64,000 nt of DNA from Clostridiaceae bacterium (GTDB lineage: Bacteria > Bacillota > Clostridia > Lachnospirales > Lachnospiraceae), in the NCBI GenBank assembly GCA_009911305.1, contig QXXC01000011.1, positions 1-64,000 on the forward strand. Reading direction: 5' to 3'. The notes under the pieces were generated by a model. The model ran no database searches. It had not been told where the DNA came from and saw only the letters and a program-made list of their open reading frames with translations. Made by a program: the position numbers and the translations under genes. Of the stretch, positions 51,924 through 60,773 are shown piece by piece (the first letter of the stretch is position 1; every line of letters begins with the position of its first letter).

Positions 51924-54467
51924 GTGCGGAACAGAATATCGCGTTTTTTGGTGAGCAGCGCAGCCTTGGTTACGATTCTCTGCGCAGCGGTCTTTTCCTT
52001 CCTGGCGTTTTTTATGAACAAGAGGAGTCTGGAAACCATCCGTGAGATCGGCAATATCTATATGTCGGGCATGAGCGAACAGATTTCCCGCCACTTTGGG
52101 ACAACGATGATTCTGCGGCTGTCACAGATCGAGGCGCTGCTCGACAGCTTCCCTCCGGAACGCCAGGGAGGAGAGGAGCTTCGGGAATCGCTCACGTACA
52201 ATGCAAAGGCCAGGGGCTTTGAATACCTTGCGTTCTATTCGGAAGACGGGCAGTTTGAGATGATTTACGGCGCCCCGATCCATGTGACGGATCCGAAGCC
52301 GTTTCTGGACTCCTTAAACAGGGGAGAAAAGAAGATTGCCGTCGGGACAGACGCACAGGGCAACAATATCGTCCTGCTGGGCGTTTCATCGACGTATGAG
52401 ATGTCCGGCGGGTTAAAGTGCACGGCTCTGGTGGCGGGTCTTCCGGTGGAATATATCAGCACCACCCTGTCCCTGGATGTCAATGATTCCCTGGTCTATT
52501 CGCATATCATCCGAAAGGACGGCAGCTTCGTCATCCGCAGTGCGGACGCGAGCCGTGATACATATTTTGAGCGTATCCTGGAGACAAGCTATACGTATGA
52601 CGGAGTGACGCCCGAGATGACAATTGAAAAACTGGAGGCCGCCATGGAGGCGGGGGAAAGTTATTCGGGGATTGTGCAGACAGATGAGGGAAGACGGCAT
52701 ATTTACAGCATCCCTCTGCCGTATTCGGAGTGGAATCTTCTGACCGTTATGCCATATGGAGCGCTGGATCAGTCTGTCAACAGGCTGGGAAGGCAGTGGT
52801 CAGTGATGGCGCTGGGAGGCTGTATTCTGGTTGTAGCGGTTCTGATTCTTGTGTTCGCCAAATATTTAAAGCTGGCGCGCCAGCAGATGATCGCGCTTGA
52901 CGAGGCGAGAAAGGAAGCCGTTCAGGCAGCCAGGGCCAAGAGTGAATTTCTGTCCAATATGAGCCATGACATCCGGACGCCGATGAACGCGATTGTCGGG
53001 ATGACGGCGATTGCCACAGCAAATATCAACAACCAGCAGCAGGTTCAGAACTGCCTGCGCAAGATCACCCTCTCCAGCAAGCATCTTCTGGGACTCATCA
53101 ACGACGTGCTGGATATGTCCAAGATTGAGAGCGGGAAGATGACGCTCAATGTGGATCAGATCTCGCTCCGCGAGGTCATGGACAGTATCGTCAATATCGT
53201 CCAGCCTCAGATACGCAGCAAGAATCAGCAGTTTGACGTGGTGATTCACGATATTACCGCAGAAAATGTATACTGCGACAGCGTGCGCCTGAATCAGGTG
53301 CTCTTAAACCTGCTCTCCAATGCGATCAAATTCACGCCGGAGAAAGGACGGATTCTGATTTCCATGTATGAGGAGCCGTCCGAGATCAGCCAGGATCACG
53401 TGCAGATCCATATACGTGTAAAGGACAGCGGAATCGGGATGACGCCGGAGTTCAAGGCGCGTATCTTTGAGTCCTTTGTGCGCGAGGACAGCGCCCGCGT
53501 CCGCAGGACAGAAGGCAGCGGCCTGGGCATGACGATCACAAAATATATTGTGGACACAATGGGCGGCACGATCGACGTGGAGAGCGAGCCCGGCAAAGGC
53601 AGCGAGTTCCATATCGCGCTGGATCTGGAGATCGCGGATATCCAGGAGGCGGACATGATCCTGCCGGACTGGAGGATGCTTGTGGTTGACGATGACAGAG
53701 AGCTGTGCGAGAGCACCGTGTCAGCGCTGAAATCCATTGGAATTACAGCTGACTGGACGCTGTCCGGCGAGGCGGCGGTGCGCATGGTTGACGAGCGCTA
53801 TCAGAGAAATGACAGCTATCACATCATTCTTCTGGACTGGAAGCTGCCGGGCATGGACGGGATCGAGACGGCGCGCAGGATCCGGGAGCGCCTGGGAGAG
53901 AATGTGCCGATTCTGCTGATTTCCGCCTACGATTGGGGCGAGATTGAGGAGCAGGCAAGGGGCGCGGGCGTCAGCGGCTTTATTTCCAAGCCCCTGTTCA
54001 AGTCTACCCTGTTCCACGGCCTTAAAAAGTATGCCGATATGGACAGCGTTCCGGCGGAGAAGGAAAGCGAGCGGAGCATTGATTTTACCGGGCGCAGGAT
54101 CCTTCTGGCCGAGGACAATGAGCTGAACTGGGAGGTGGCGGAGGAGCTCTTAAAGGAGCTTGGCCTGGAGCTTTTCTGGGCGCAGAACGGCCGGATCTGC
54201 CTGGATATGTTTGTGGACTCCCAGGAGGGCTATTACGATGCGGTCCTGATGGATCTGCGGATGCCGGAGATGAACGGTTATGAAGCCACGGAGGCAATCC
54301 GGGCGCTGCCGCGGGCCGATGCGGGACTTCCGATCATCGCCATGACAGCGGACGCGTTTTCGGATGATATCCGGAAGTGCCTGGAATGCGGGATGGATGC
54401 GCATGTGGCGAAGCCGATTGATATCCGGGAGCTGTCGCATTTGCTGGAGAAATATATTGGTCAGTAA
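51924..54467 (+). CDS. Hybrid sensor histidine kinase with two receiver domains
   Basis: An 847-residue membrane kinase. Transmembrane helices near residues 10-34 and 291-313 flank an extracytoplasmic sensor of about 255 residues that looks dCache-like (MIYGAPIHVTDPKPFLDSL). The HisKA box is SEFLSNMSHDIRTPMNA with phospho-His H348; the ATPase has NLLSNAIKF, DSGIGM and GSGLGM. Two receivers follow: VVDDDRELCE...LLDWKLPGMDG and LLAEDNELNWE...LMDLRMPEMNGYEA. It probably begins at GTG 51924, after GGGGAGAG, one base past the Hpt stop; ATG 51909 is an alternative. With the Hpt and REC-HD-GYP-GGDEF genes it forms a full relay. Confidence 0.93.
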   Translation: MRNRISRFLVSSAALVTILCAAVFSFLAFFMNKRSLETIREIGNIYMSGMSEQISRHFGTTMILRLSQIEALLDSFPPERQGGEELRESLTYNAKARGFEYLAFYSEDGQFEMIYGAPIHVTDPKPFLDSLNRGEKKIAVGTDAQGNNIVLLGVSSTYEMSGGLKCTALVAGLPVEYISTTLSLDVNDSLVYSHIIRKDGSFVIRSADASRDTYFERILETSYTYDGVTPEMTIEKLEAAMEAGESYSGIVQTDEGRRHIYSIPLPYSEWNLLTVMPYGALDQSVNRLGRQWSVMALGGCILVVAVLILVFAKYLKLARQQMIALDEARKEAVQAARAKSEFLSNMSHDIRTPMNAIVGMTAIATANINNQQQVQNCLRKITLSSKHLLGLINDVLDMSKIESGKMTLNVDQISLREVMDSIVNIVQPQIRSKNQQFDVVIHDITAENVYCDSVRLNQVLLNLLSNAIKFTPEKGRILISMYEEPSEISQDHVQIHIRVKDSGIGMTPEFKARIFESFVREDSARVRRTEGSGLGMTITKYIVDTMGGTIDVESEPGKGSEFHIALDLEIADIQEADMILPDWRMLVVDDDRELCESTVSALKSIGITADWTLSGEAAVRMVDERYQRNDSYHIILLDWKLPGMDGIETARRIRERLGENVPILLISAYDWGEIEEQARGAGVSGFISKPLFKSTLFHGLKKYADMDSVPAEKESERSIDFTGRRILLAEDNELNWEVAEELLKELGLELFWAQNGRICLDMFVDSQEGYYDAVLMDLRMPEMNGYEATEAIRALPRADAGLPIIAMTADAFSDDIRKCLECGMDAHVAKPIDIRELSHLLEKYIGQ

Positions 54468-54484
54468 TAAATATGCGGCGGGAC

Positions 54485-54513
54485 TTGCAATTACCGGATT
54501 TTTGTGGTAAACT
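54485..54513 (+). promoter_or_regulatory. rplS promoter
   Basis: TTGCAA (54485-54490) and TAAACT (54508-54513), spacer 17 bases. It gives rplS its own promoter downstream of the inserted kinase genes. Confidence 0.65.
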
Positions 54514-54519
54514 ATTACC

Positions 54520-54590
54520 CTGTGAAATAAAGAGATGCTCCGCTGTTGCCGTGCGGCATTAAGAGCGTCAAAGATTTTAAAGGAGGTTCA
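54520..54590 (+). promoter_or_regulatory. Candidate L19 autoregulatory leader
   Basis: About 75 bases of leader precede rplS, with potential stems around GCTCCGCTGTTGCC and GTGCGGCATTAAGAGC. Firmicute rplS genes often carry a small structured L19 leader in this place. I cannot fold it or compare it with a model, so this is tentative. Confidence 0.3.
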
Positions 54591-54595
54591 CTGAG

Positions 54596-54943
54596 ATGAA
54601 CGAGATTATCAGGAAGATTGAGACAGAGCAGTTAAAGGAGAGCGTGCCGTCCTTCAATGTGGGAGATACGGTGAGAGTATCTGCGAAGATCAAAGAGGGA
54701 AACCGTGAGAGAATCCAGGTGTTTGAGGGCACTGTGATCAAGAGACAGAACGGGGGCTTAAGAGAGACCTTTACCGTGCGGAAGAATTCCAACGGCGTGG
54801 GCGTTGAGAAGACGTGGCCGCTGCACTCCCCGTCGGTTGTGGATGTTCAGGTTGTGAGACGGGGCAAGGTAAGGAGAGCGAAGCTGTACTACTTGAGAGA
54901 CAGGGTCGGCAAGGCTGCCAAGGTAAAAGAGCTTGTAAAATAA
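54596..54943 (+). CDS. rplS: 50S ribosomal protein L19
   Basis: A 115-residue L19 at the subunit interface. Recognised from [55 protein letters not shown] and the tail [21 protein letters not shown] (given in part). AAAGGAGG precedes the ATG. Followed by a terminator. Confidence 0.97.
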   Translation: MNEIIRKIETEQLKESVPSFNVGDTVRVSAKIKEGNRERIQVFEGTVIKRQNGGLRETFTVRKNSNGVGVEKTWPLHSPSVVDVQVVRRGKVRRAKLYYLRDRVGKAAKVKELVK

Positions 54944-54960
54944 GAGGTATAAAGCGCAGG

Positions 54961-54984
54961 GGGACAATGAAAATTGTCCCTTTT
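54961..54984 (+). terminator. rplS terminator
   Basis: GGGACAAT and ATTGTCCC form a perfect 8-base stem closed by a GAAA tetraloop, followed by TTTT. Confidence 0.85.
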
Positions 54985-55016
54985 ATCTTCGTATAAAAAC
55001 AGGGCGGGGAGCTTAG

Positions 55017-55565
55017 ATGTATCAGGAAGAGAAGAGCAGCCGTGTGAGGCTGGTTGTGAACTGGATTGTGGATGTGATTGTGGTGCTCTCCATTGCCTGG
55101 TTCGTGGTGTTTGCCATGGGACGGCAGCTCGTCGTGTCAGGGCAGTCCATGGAACCGGAGCTTTCCCAGGGGGAAGTGGTTTTGATGAACCGGATTATCT
55201 ACCATCTGAGGAAGCCGGAGCGCTTTGATATTGTGGCCTTTGAAAAGGAAGGCGAGAAGGGAAAATATTATATGAAGCGGATCATCGGGATGCCGGGGGA
55301 GACGGTTCAGATAAAGGACGGCCTTGTCTACATCGACGACCGGCTCCTGGAGGCGGAGGACGGGCTTCAGAGTGCGGCCCTTGCGGGCCTGGCCGAGCAT
55401 CCGATCACGCTGGGGGAGGATGAATATTTCCTGCTGGGGGACAACCGAGAGAGCAGTGAGGACAGCCGCTTTGTGAATGTGGGCAATGTGAAAGAAGAAC
55501 AGATAGGGGGCATTGTGTGGTTTCGGATCCGTCCGCTGAGCCGCTTTGGCCGGCTGGGGTTTTAG
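55017..55565 (+). CDS. lepB: Signal peptidase I
   Basis: A 182-residue membrane protease that removes signal peptides after translocation. One N-terminal transmembrane helix (WIVDVIVVLSIAWFVVFAMG), catalytic Ser in SGQSMEPEL and Lys in YYMKRIIGMPGE; the family boxes GDNRESSEDSR also present. Length fits Firmicute type I peptidases. A GGGCGGGGAG site precedes the ATG. It ends at an AGAGCATG palindrome like those seen elsewhere in the window. Confidence 0.96.
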   Translation: MYQEEKSSRVRLVVNWIVDVIVVLSIAWFVVFAMGRQLVVSGQSMEPELSQGEVVLMNRIIYHLRKPERFDIVAFEKEGEKGKYYMKRIIGMPGETVQIKDGLVYIDDRLLEAEDGLQSAALAGLAEHPITLGEDEYFLLGDNRESSEDSRFVNVGNVKEEQIGGIVWFRIRPLSRFGRLGF

Positions 55566-55632
55566 AGCATGCTTCATATATGCTCCGGGCGGGCCGGCGT
55601 CTGGTGTTTTTTGCAGGTTAGGAGGTTGACGG

Positions 55633-56493
55633 ATGAATATACAGTGGTATCCAGGCCATATGACAAAGGCCAGGCGGGCGATGAAGGAGGACATGAAGCT
55701 CATTGATCTGATGATCGAGCTGGTGGATGCCAGGGTCCCGCTCGGAAGCCGGAATCCGGATATTGATGAGCTGGCCAGGGGGAAGAGCCGCCTGGTCCTT
55801 TTGAATAAGGCGGATCTGGCGGATGAGCGCTGGAATAAGGCATGGACGGCGTATTTTAAGGAGCGGGGCATACACGCCCTGGAGATCAACGCCAGGAGCG
55901 GGATGGGATTAAAGCAGATTTCACCGCTGGTGCAGGAGGCCTGCCGGGAAAAGATCGAGCGCGACAGGCGGCGCGGGATTTTAAACCGCCCGATCCGGGC
56001 CATGGTGGCCGGAATCCCCAATGTGGGCAAGTCTACCTTTATCAATTCCTTTGCGGGGAAGGCTTGTACGAAAACCGGGAATAAGCCGGGCGTGACCAGG
56101 GGAAACCAGTGGATCCGCTTAAACCGGACACTGGAGCTTCTCGATACGCCGGGGATTCTCTGGCCGAAATTTGAAGATCAGAGGGTGGGGCTTAAGCTGG
56201 CCTTTATCGGTACAGTAAATGACGAGATCATTGACCGGGAGGAGCTGGCCGCGGAGCTGATCCGCTTTCTAAAAGGGCATTATGAGGAGGCGCTGCGCGG
56301 CCGCTACGGGGAGGAAGCCGGGGCGGATGAGGATCCGTACCGGACGCTGGTCCGAATCGCAGAAGCGCGCTCCTGCCGTTTAAAGGGCAATGAACCTGAC
56401 ACAAAGCGGGCTGCGAACCTGTTCCTGGACGAATTCCGGGGCGGGAAGCTGGGGCGGATTACGCTGGAATTTCCGGAAGGGGTGAGCGGATGA
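55633..56493 (+). CDS. rbgA: Ribosome biogenesis GTPase RbgA (YlqF)
   Basis: A 286-residue circularly permuted GTPase required late in 50S assembly. G4 (LLNKADLAD) comes before G1 (GIPNVGKSTF) and G3 (DTPGIL), which is diagnostic; the N terminus has the family's NIQWYPGHMTKARR and the RARVPxxSRNPD-like DARVPLGSRNPD. TTAGGAGG precedes the ATG. It overlaps rnhB by 4 bases. Confidence 0.97.
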   Translation: MNIQWYPGHMTKARRAMKEDMKLIDLMIELVDARVPLGSRNPDIDELARGKSRLVLLNKADLADERWNKAWTAYFKERGIHALEINARSGMGLKQISPLVQEACREKIERDRRRGILNRPIRAMVAGIPNVGKSTFINSFAGKACTKTGNKPGVTRGNQWIRLNRTLELLDTPGILWPKFEDQRVGLKLAFIGTVNDEIIDREELAAELIRFLKGHYEEALRGRYGEEAGADEDPYRTLVRIAEARSCRLKGNEPDTKRAANLFLDEFRGGKLGRITLEFPEGVSG

Positions 56494-57143
56494 AGACATG
56501 GAAGGGAGAGGCGCTTGTAAAGGAGCTGGCCCGCCTGGAGGGAATGAAGGAATATGAGAGGCTGTATGCGGCGGATACGTATATCTGCGGGATCGACGAG
56601 GCCGGCCGCGGTCCTCTGGCCGGGCCGGTGGTGGCGGCGGCGGCCATTCTTCCCAGGGACTGTGAGATCCTTGGCCTGAACGATTCCAAGAAGCTTTCGG
56701 CCGCCCGCCGCGAAGCGCTCTGTAAGGAGATACGGGAAAAAGCGGTTTCCTGCGGCGTGGGGATCGTGAGCCCGGAGGTGATTGACGAGATCAATATCCT
56801 TCAGGCTACATATGAGGCGATGCGGCGGGCGGTTGCCGCCCTTTCGGTGCGGCCGGATCGGTTTTTAAACGACGCGGTTGTGATTCCGGGGATTGAGGCG
56901 GACCGCCAGGTGAGCATCGTTAAGGGGGATGCAAAGAGCGTTTCCATAGCGGCCGCCAGTATTTTGGCCAAGGTGGAGCGGGATCATCTGATGGAAGCAT
57001 ATGACGGGCTCTATCCGCAATACGGCTTTGCCAGGCATAAGGGCTATGGGACGAGGGCGCATATGGAGGCGATCCGGGAATTTGGCATGTGCCCCATCCA
57101 CCGGCGCACGTTTCTGAAGAAAATGGGGTGTGCGCAGGCGTGA
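56490..57143 (+). CDS. rnhB: Ribonuclease HII
   Basis: A 217-residue enzyme that cuts RNA in RNA-DNA hybrids and single ribonucleotides in DNA. The first active-site motif is ICGIDEAGRGPLAGPVV; further acids lie in LNDSKKL and VVIPGIEADRQVSIVKGDAKS. The ATG overlaps the rbgA stop (ATGA) with AAGGGGTGAG upstream. A normal N-terminal extension of about 30 residues precedes the catalytic core. Confidence 0.97.
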   Translation: MKTWKGEALVKELARLEGMKEYERLYAADTYICGIDEAGRGPLAGPVVAAAAILPRDCEILGLNDSKKLSAARREALCKEIREKAVSCGVGIVSPEVIDEINILQATYEAMRRAVAALSVRPDRFLNDAVVIPGIEADRQVSIVKGDAKSVSIAAASILAKVERDHLMEAYDGLYPQYGFARHKGYGTRAHMEAIREFGMCPIHRRTFLKKMGCAQA

Positions 57144-57520
57144 GGCAGGGGGATGAGAGCTGCCGTGAGACGGGAAGCCGGTATGAGAGGGAGGCGGCCG
57201 CCCGCCTAAGCCGTATGGGATACCGGATCCTGGAGGAAAATTTCCGGTGCCGCCATGGTGAAATCGACCTGATTGCCATGGAGGGGAAGGTTCTTGTTTT
57301 CATTGAGGTGAAATACAGGAGCTCCTTAAGGAGCGGCGATCCGGCGGAGGCGGTTGACGGGAGGAAAAAAGAGCGCATCGTGCGCTGCGCTAAGTATTTT
57401 ATGATGAAGCGCGGCTTCGGCGGGGAGACGCCGTGCCGTTTTGATGTGGTAACGTTTCTGCGGGATGAAGCGGGCGGGGAGAGCCGGTTCCGGCTGATCC
57501 GGGACGCATTCTGGGCCTGA
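57140..57520 (+). CDS. yraN: YraN family (UPF0102) nuclease-fold protein
   Basis: A 126-residue protein of the restriction-endonuclease-like fold. Core motif: RHGEIDLIAMEGKVLVFIEV then KYR, with acidic and lysine residues in nuclease-like positions. Its cellular task is not established. The GTG at 57140 overlaps the rnhB stop (GTGA) and gives the usual length; a longer in-frame start would lie inside rnhB. Last gene of the rplS-side operon. Confidence 0.9.
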   Translation: MRQGDESCRETGSRYEREAAARLSRMGYRILEENFRCRHGEIDLIAMEGKVLVFIEVKYRSSLRSGDPAEAVDGRKKERIVRCAKYFMMKRGFGGETPCRFDVVTFLRDEAGGESRFRLIRDAFWA

Positions 57521-57560
57521 GGGAGCGCATCCGGGCGTACAGGGAGGAGAGAACAGAAGG

Positions 57561-58406
57561 ATGGATGTAAGAAGAAAGGGCGGCGCGCCGGTTCTGGAGA
57601 TAAAAAAGACAAACGGAGTGACCTTTTTATCGTTCCCGCTCCTGGAGCGGACGGGGCTGGTAAGGCACGCGTTTTCCACGCGTCTGGGGGGCGTGAGCCA
57701 GGGTGATTTTGCGACGATGAATTTTTCGTTTACAAGGGGCGATGACCGGGAGGCGGTGCTGGAGAACTACAGCCGCATGGCAGGGGCGCTCGGCGTCATG
57801 CGGGAGCGCATGGTCCTGACATGGCAGACCCACACGACCAATGTGCGGCGCGTATATCCGGAGGACGCCGGAAAGGGCATTGTGCGGGAGCGGGATTACC
57901 GGGATGTGGACGGCCTGATCACCGATGTCCCGGGGATGACGCTGGTGACATTTTTTGCGGACTGCGTTCCTCTGTATTTCCTGGATCCGGTCCACCGGGC
58001 GATCGGCCTGTCGCACTCCGGATGGCGCGGGACGGTAAAGCGCATGGGCGCGGTGACGCTTTCTGAGATGGAGCGCGCGTTCGGGACGCGGCCGGAGGAT
58101 GTTCTGGCCTGTATCGGGCCGAGCATCTGCAGGGACTGCTATGAGGTGGGGGATGATGTGGCAGGGGAATTCGGGGCGGTGTTTTCCGCCGCGGCCTGCG
58201 GGCGGATGCTGACGCCAAAGAAGGACAGGAAATTTTTTCTGGACCTGTGGGAGGCGAACCGGACGGTCCTTTTGGAGGCCGGCGTGAGGGAGGATCATCT
58301 GTCCGTGACGGATATCTGCACGCGCTGCAATCCTGAGCTTTTATTTTCCCACCGCTGGAGCGCGGAAAAAAGAGGGAATCTCTGTGCGTTTTTATCGCTT
58401 ATATAA
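57561..58406 (+). CDS. pgeF: Multicopper-polyphenol-oxidase-like protein (PgeF/YlmD, DUF152)
   Basis: A 281-residue zinc protein; relatives act as purine nucleoside phosphorylases/deaminases and PgeF corrects peptidoglycan editing in E. coli. Signature residues: TWQTHTTNVRRV, TFFADCVPLYFLD, GLSHSGWRGTVKRMG and CIGPSICRDCYEVG. GGAGGAGAG precedes the ATG. It follows yraN by 40 bases and ends at a hairpin. Confidence 0.93.
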   Translation: MDVRRKGGAPVLEIKKTNGVTFLSFPLLERTGLVRHAFSTRLGGVSQGDFATMNFSFTRGDDREAVLENYSRMAGALGVMRERMVLTWQTHTTNVRRVYPEDAGKGIVRERDYRDVDGLITDVPGMTLVTFFADCVPLYFLDPVHRAIGLSHSGWRGTVKRMGAVTLSEMERAFGTRPEDVLACIGPSICRDCYEVGDDVAGEFGAVFSAAACGRMLTPKKDRKFFLDLWEANRTVLLEAGVREDHLSVTDICTRCNPELLFSHRWSAEKRGNLCAFLSLI

Positions 58407-58410
58407 AAAG

Positions 58411-58452
58411 GAAACGGAGTCAGGCGCGCAATGGCAGACCTGGCTCCGTATC
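58411..58452. terminator. Bidirectional terminator-like hairpin
   Basis: ACGGAGTCAGG pairs with CCTGGCTCCGT with one mismatch. On the minus strand it is followed by TTTCCTTTTT. It lies between convergent pgeF and the spore protein gene and could serve both. Confidence 0.6.
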
Positions 58453-58505
58453 TGTTCCTGAAAGGAATCGTTCAATTGATGAAATCGTTTGCGGCAGAGC
58501 GGGCT

Positions 58506-58709
58506 TTATTTACCTGCCATCTGCTTTTCCTGTGCCTCGATCATCTTCTTAACCATATAACCGCCGACAGAACCGTTCTGCGCAGAGGTTAAGTTTCCGT
58601 TATAGCCGTTGGATAACGGTACGCCGAGCTCGCTGGCCACCTCCATTTTGAACTTGTTCATGGCTTCCTTTGCCTCCGGTACGTTTGTTTTGTTGGTTGT
58701 TGCAGACAT
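58506..58709 (-). CDS. Small acid-soluble spore protein, alpha/beta type
   Basis: A 67-residue DNA-coating protein made in the forespore; it protects spore DNA and is degraded at germination. The family core is present: MNKFKMEVASELGVPL, then YNGNLTSAQNGSVGGYMVKKMIEA. AAAGGAGG lies 8 bases before the ATG ending at 58709. Expression should need the forespore sigma factor SigG; I could not mark a convincing SigG promoter. This gene is the clearest sign that the organism sporulates. Confidence 0.95.
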   Translation of the reverse strand: MSATTNKTNVPEAKEAMNKFKMEVASELGVPLSNGYNGNLTSAQNGSVGGYMVKKMIEAQEKQMAGK

Positions 58710-58952
58710 AATAAACGCCTCCTTTTCATCTGTTTTGCCCATGTGATGTGTGTGTGTTTCATGGGCTGTTCTTTATGCTACATTCCTATTATGGCGCAAA
58801 GAACAGATAATACACTAGAAGCTTTTGGCAACAGGATGCGGTTTGTAACCGTTCAGCTCTTGACTTCGCGAAGTGTTTTTTGTGAACGAAGGCCACAGAA
58901 AATCTGAGAGCAGCGGATGTTCTGCATGAAGGGCGCGTAAGGAATTTTTCGC

Positions 58953-58981
58953 TTGTATCTCGTGCGATTACATACTATAAT
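58953..58981 (+). promoter_or_regulatory. rsmD-coaD promoter
   Basis: TTGTAT (58953-58958) and TATAAT (58976-58981), spacer 17 bases, 38 bases before rsmD. The rest of the 310-base divergent gap shows no gene; a TTCGCGAAGTG-type short repeat lies near 58864. Confidence 0.7.
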
Positions 58982-59019
58982 AGATAAAATAAAAAATAAC
59001 AGGGGGCAGAATCGGATCG

Positions 59020-59586
59020 ATGCGAGTGATTGCGGGAAGCGCCAGGCGGCTTCGCCTGAAAACCATGGACGGAATGGAGACAAGACCCACGACGGACCGG
59101 ATCAAAGAGACGCTTTTTAATATGATACAGGATGATCTGTACGGATGCGCGTTTCTTGATCTGTTTGCCGGGAGCGGCGGGATCGGCATAGAGGCGCTCA
59201 GCCGCGGGGCAGAGCGGGCTGTTTTTGTGGAAAAGGATAAGAGGGCGGTATCGTGCATCCGCGAAAACCTTGCTGCGACCCGCCTGGAAGACAGGGCGCA
59301 GGTGATGGGCTGTGATGTATTGTCAGCGCTTTTGCGTCTGGAGGAGAGGAAGCAGGCGTTTGACTTTATTTTTATGGATCCGCCGTACGGGCGCGGGCTT
59401 GAAAAGGAGGCGCTTTCGTATCTTGCGCACTCGGCCCTGGCGGACGGGAACACGAGGATGATTGTGGAGACGTCGATCGGGACGGACACAGGCTATCTTC
59501 CGGAACTTGGCCTGACTCTTGTGAGGGAAAAGGTATATAAAACCAACAGGCATTTATTTATTACCAAAGGAGAAGCAATGAAATGA
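59020..59586 (+). CDS. rsmD: 16S rRNA (guanine966-N2)-methyltransferase
   Basis: A 188-residue SAM-dependent enzyme. It starts [18 protein letters not shown], has [15 protein letters not shown], the SAM site [19 protein letters not shown] and the catalytic MDPPYGRG. The ribosome site (AGGGGGC) is rather far from the ATG. It overlaps coaD by 4 bases, the usual pairing. Confidence 0.96.
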   Translation: MRVIAGSARRLRLKTMDGMETRPTTDRIKETLFNMIQDDLYGCAFLDLFAGSGGIGIEALSRGAERAVFVEKDKRAVSCIRENLAATRLEDRAQVMGCDVLSALLRLEERKQAFDFIFMDPPYGRGLEKEALSYLAHSALADGNTRMIVETSIGTDTGYLPELGLTLVREKVYKTNRHLFITKGEAMK

Positions 59587-60071
59587 AAACAGCAATTTAC
59601 CCGGGCAGCTTTGATCCGGTGACACTGGGCCATTACGATATTATTGAGCGTTCTTCCCAGATTTTTGACAGGGTGATCGTCGGGGTTTTAAAGAATCACG
59701 CAAAATCTCCGTTGTTTTCTGCCCCGGAACGTGTTAAGATGTTAGAAGACGTTACGGCGGGGCTGCCGAATGTGGAGGTGCGTTCCTTTAACGGCCTTTT
59801 GATTGATTTTGTCCGTCAGAACAAAGCGAGCGTCATAGTGCGGGGGCTCCGTGCGATCACGGATTTTGAGTATGAGCTGCAGCTGGCGCAGATGAACCGG
59901 GTGATTGCGCCTGAGATCGATACATTATTTTTAACGACGAATCTGAAGTATGCATATTTAAGCTCCAGCACGGTTAAGGAGGTCGCCAGGTACGGGGGTG
60001 ATATTTCAGCCTTCCTGGATCCGCGGGTCGCCAGGCTGGTGGCTGCGAAATATGCGTCCGTTTCCCTGTAA
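59583..60071 (+). CDS. coaD: Phosphopantetheine adenylyltransferase
   Basis: A 162-residue enzyme of coenzyme A synthesis, making dephospho-CoA from phosphopantetheine and ATP. The nucleotidyltransferase motif is [16 protein letters not shown] and the second is [26 protein letters not shown] is conserved. AAAGGAG lies ahead of the ATG, which overlaps the rsmD stop. Confidence 0.97.
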   Translation: MKTAIYPGSFDPVTLGHYDIIERSSQIFDRVIVGVLKNHAKSPLFSAPERVKMLEDVTAGLPNVEVRSFNGLLIDFVRQNKASVIVRGLRAITDFEYELQLAQMNRVIAPEIDTLFLTTNLKYAYLSSSTVKEVARYGGDISAFLDPRVARLVAAKYASVSL

Positions 60072-60103
60072 ACAGGCAGGTGAGAGAGGTAAGGAGAGAT
60101 GCT

Positions 60104-60700
60104 ATGAGCAGGATTGAACAAATTATCAATGAGATTGAAGAATATATTGATAGCTGTAAATTCCAGGCCTTGTCAAACTCCAAGATCCTTGTCAATAAGG
60201 AGGAGCTGGAGGAGCTTTTGGTGGAGCTGCGCCTGCGCGTTCCTGAAGAGATCAAGAAATATCAGAAGATTATCAGCAACCAGGACGCGATTTTGAGGGA
60301 GGCGCGCACCCAGGCGGACGCGATGGTGGCAGAGGCGACGGCGCAGACGAACGAGCTGGTGAATGAGCATGAGATCATGCAGCGGGCCTACTCGGAGGCG
60401 AACAGCATTATTGAGCAGGCGCAGGCGCAGGCGCAGGCCATTGTGGACGGCGCGGTGACAGAGGCGAATAATATCCGCCAGAGTTCGGTGCAGTATACGG
60501 ATGATATGCTCGGGAGCCTGCAGGGCATTATCAAGCATTCCATGGACGGGGCGCAGGGCCGTTTTGAAGCGTTTATGAGCTCCATGCAGTCCAGCTTTGA
60601 CATCGTTTCCTCCAACCGGAACGAGCTGGCCGGGAGCGTGATCCGGGAGCCGGAGGCAGAGGGCGCGCCCTACATGGGCGGGGAAGCGCCGATGGAGTAA
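60104..60700 (+). CDS. Coiled-coil protein downstream of coaD
   Basis: A 198-residue, highly charged helical protein. After a short N-terminal segment (SRIEQIINEIEEYIDSCKFQ), residues about 45-145 form an Ala/Gln/Glu-rich coiled coil with AQAQAQAIVDGAVTEANNIR, reminiscent of DivIVA-like or ATP-synthase-b-like stalks, but without the DivIVA N-terminal membrane motif that I can recognise. No transmembrane helix. AAGGAG precedes the ATG at 60104. It follows coaD by 33 bases and probably shares its transcript. Function unknown; it converges on ylbJ. Confidence 0.75.
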   Translation: MSRIEQIINEIEEYIDSCKFQALSNSKILVNKEELEELLVELRLRVPEEIKKYQKIISNQDAILREARTQADAMVAEATAQTNELVNEHEIMQRAYSEANSIIEQAQAQAQAIVDGAVTEANNIRQSSVQYTDDMLGSLQGIIKHSMDGAQGRFEAFMSSMQSSFDIVSSNRNELAGSVIREPEAEGAPYMGGEAPME

Positions 60701-60773
60701 TCCCTGTTTTGTGGCGCGCGGCCTTCGCCCGCGAAGGACACCTTGCGCCGGCTGGCATGCGGACAGGAAGGTT

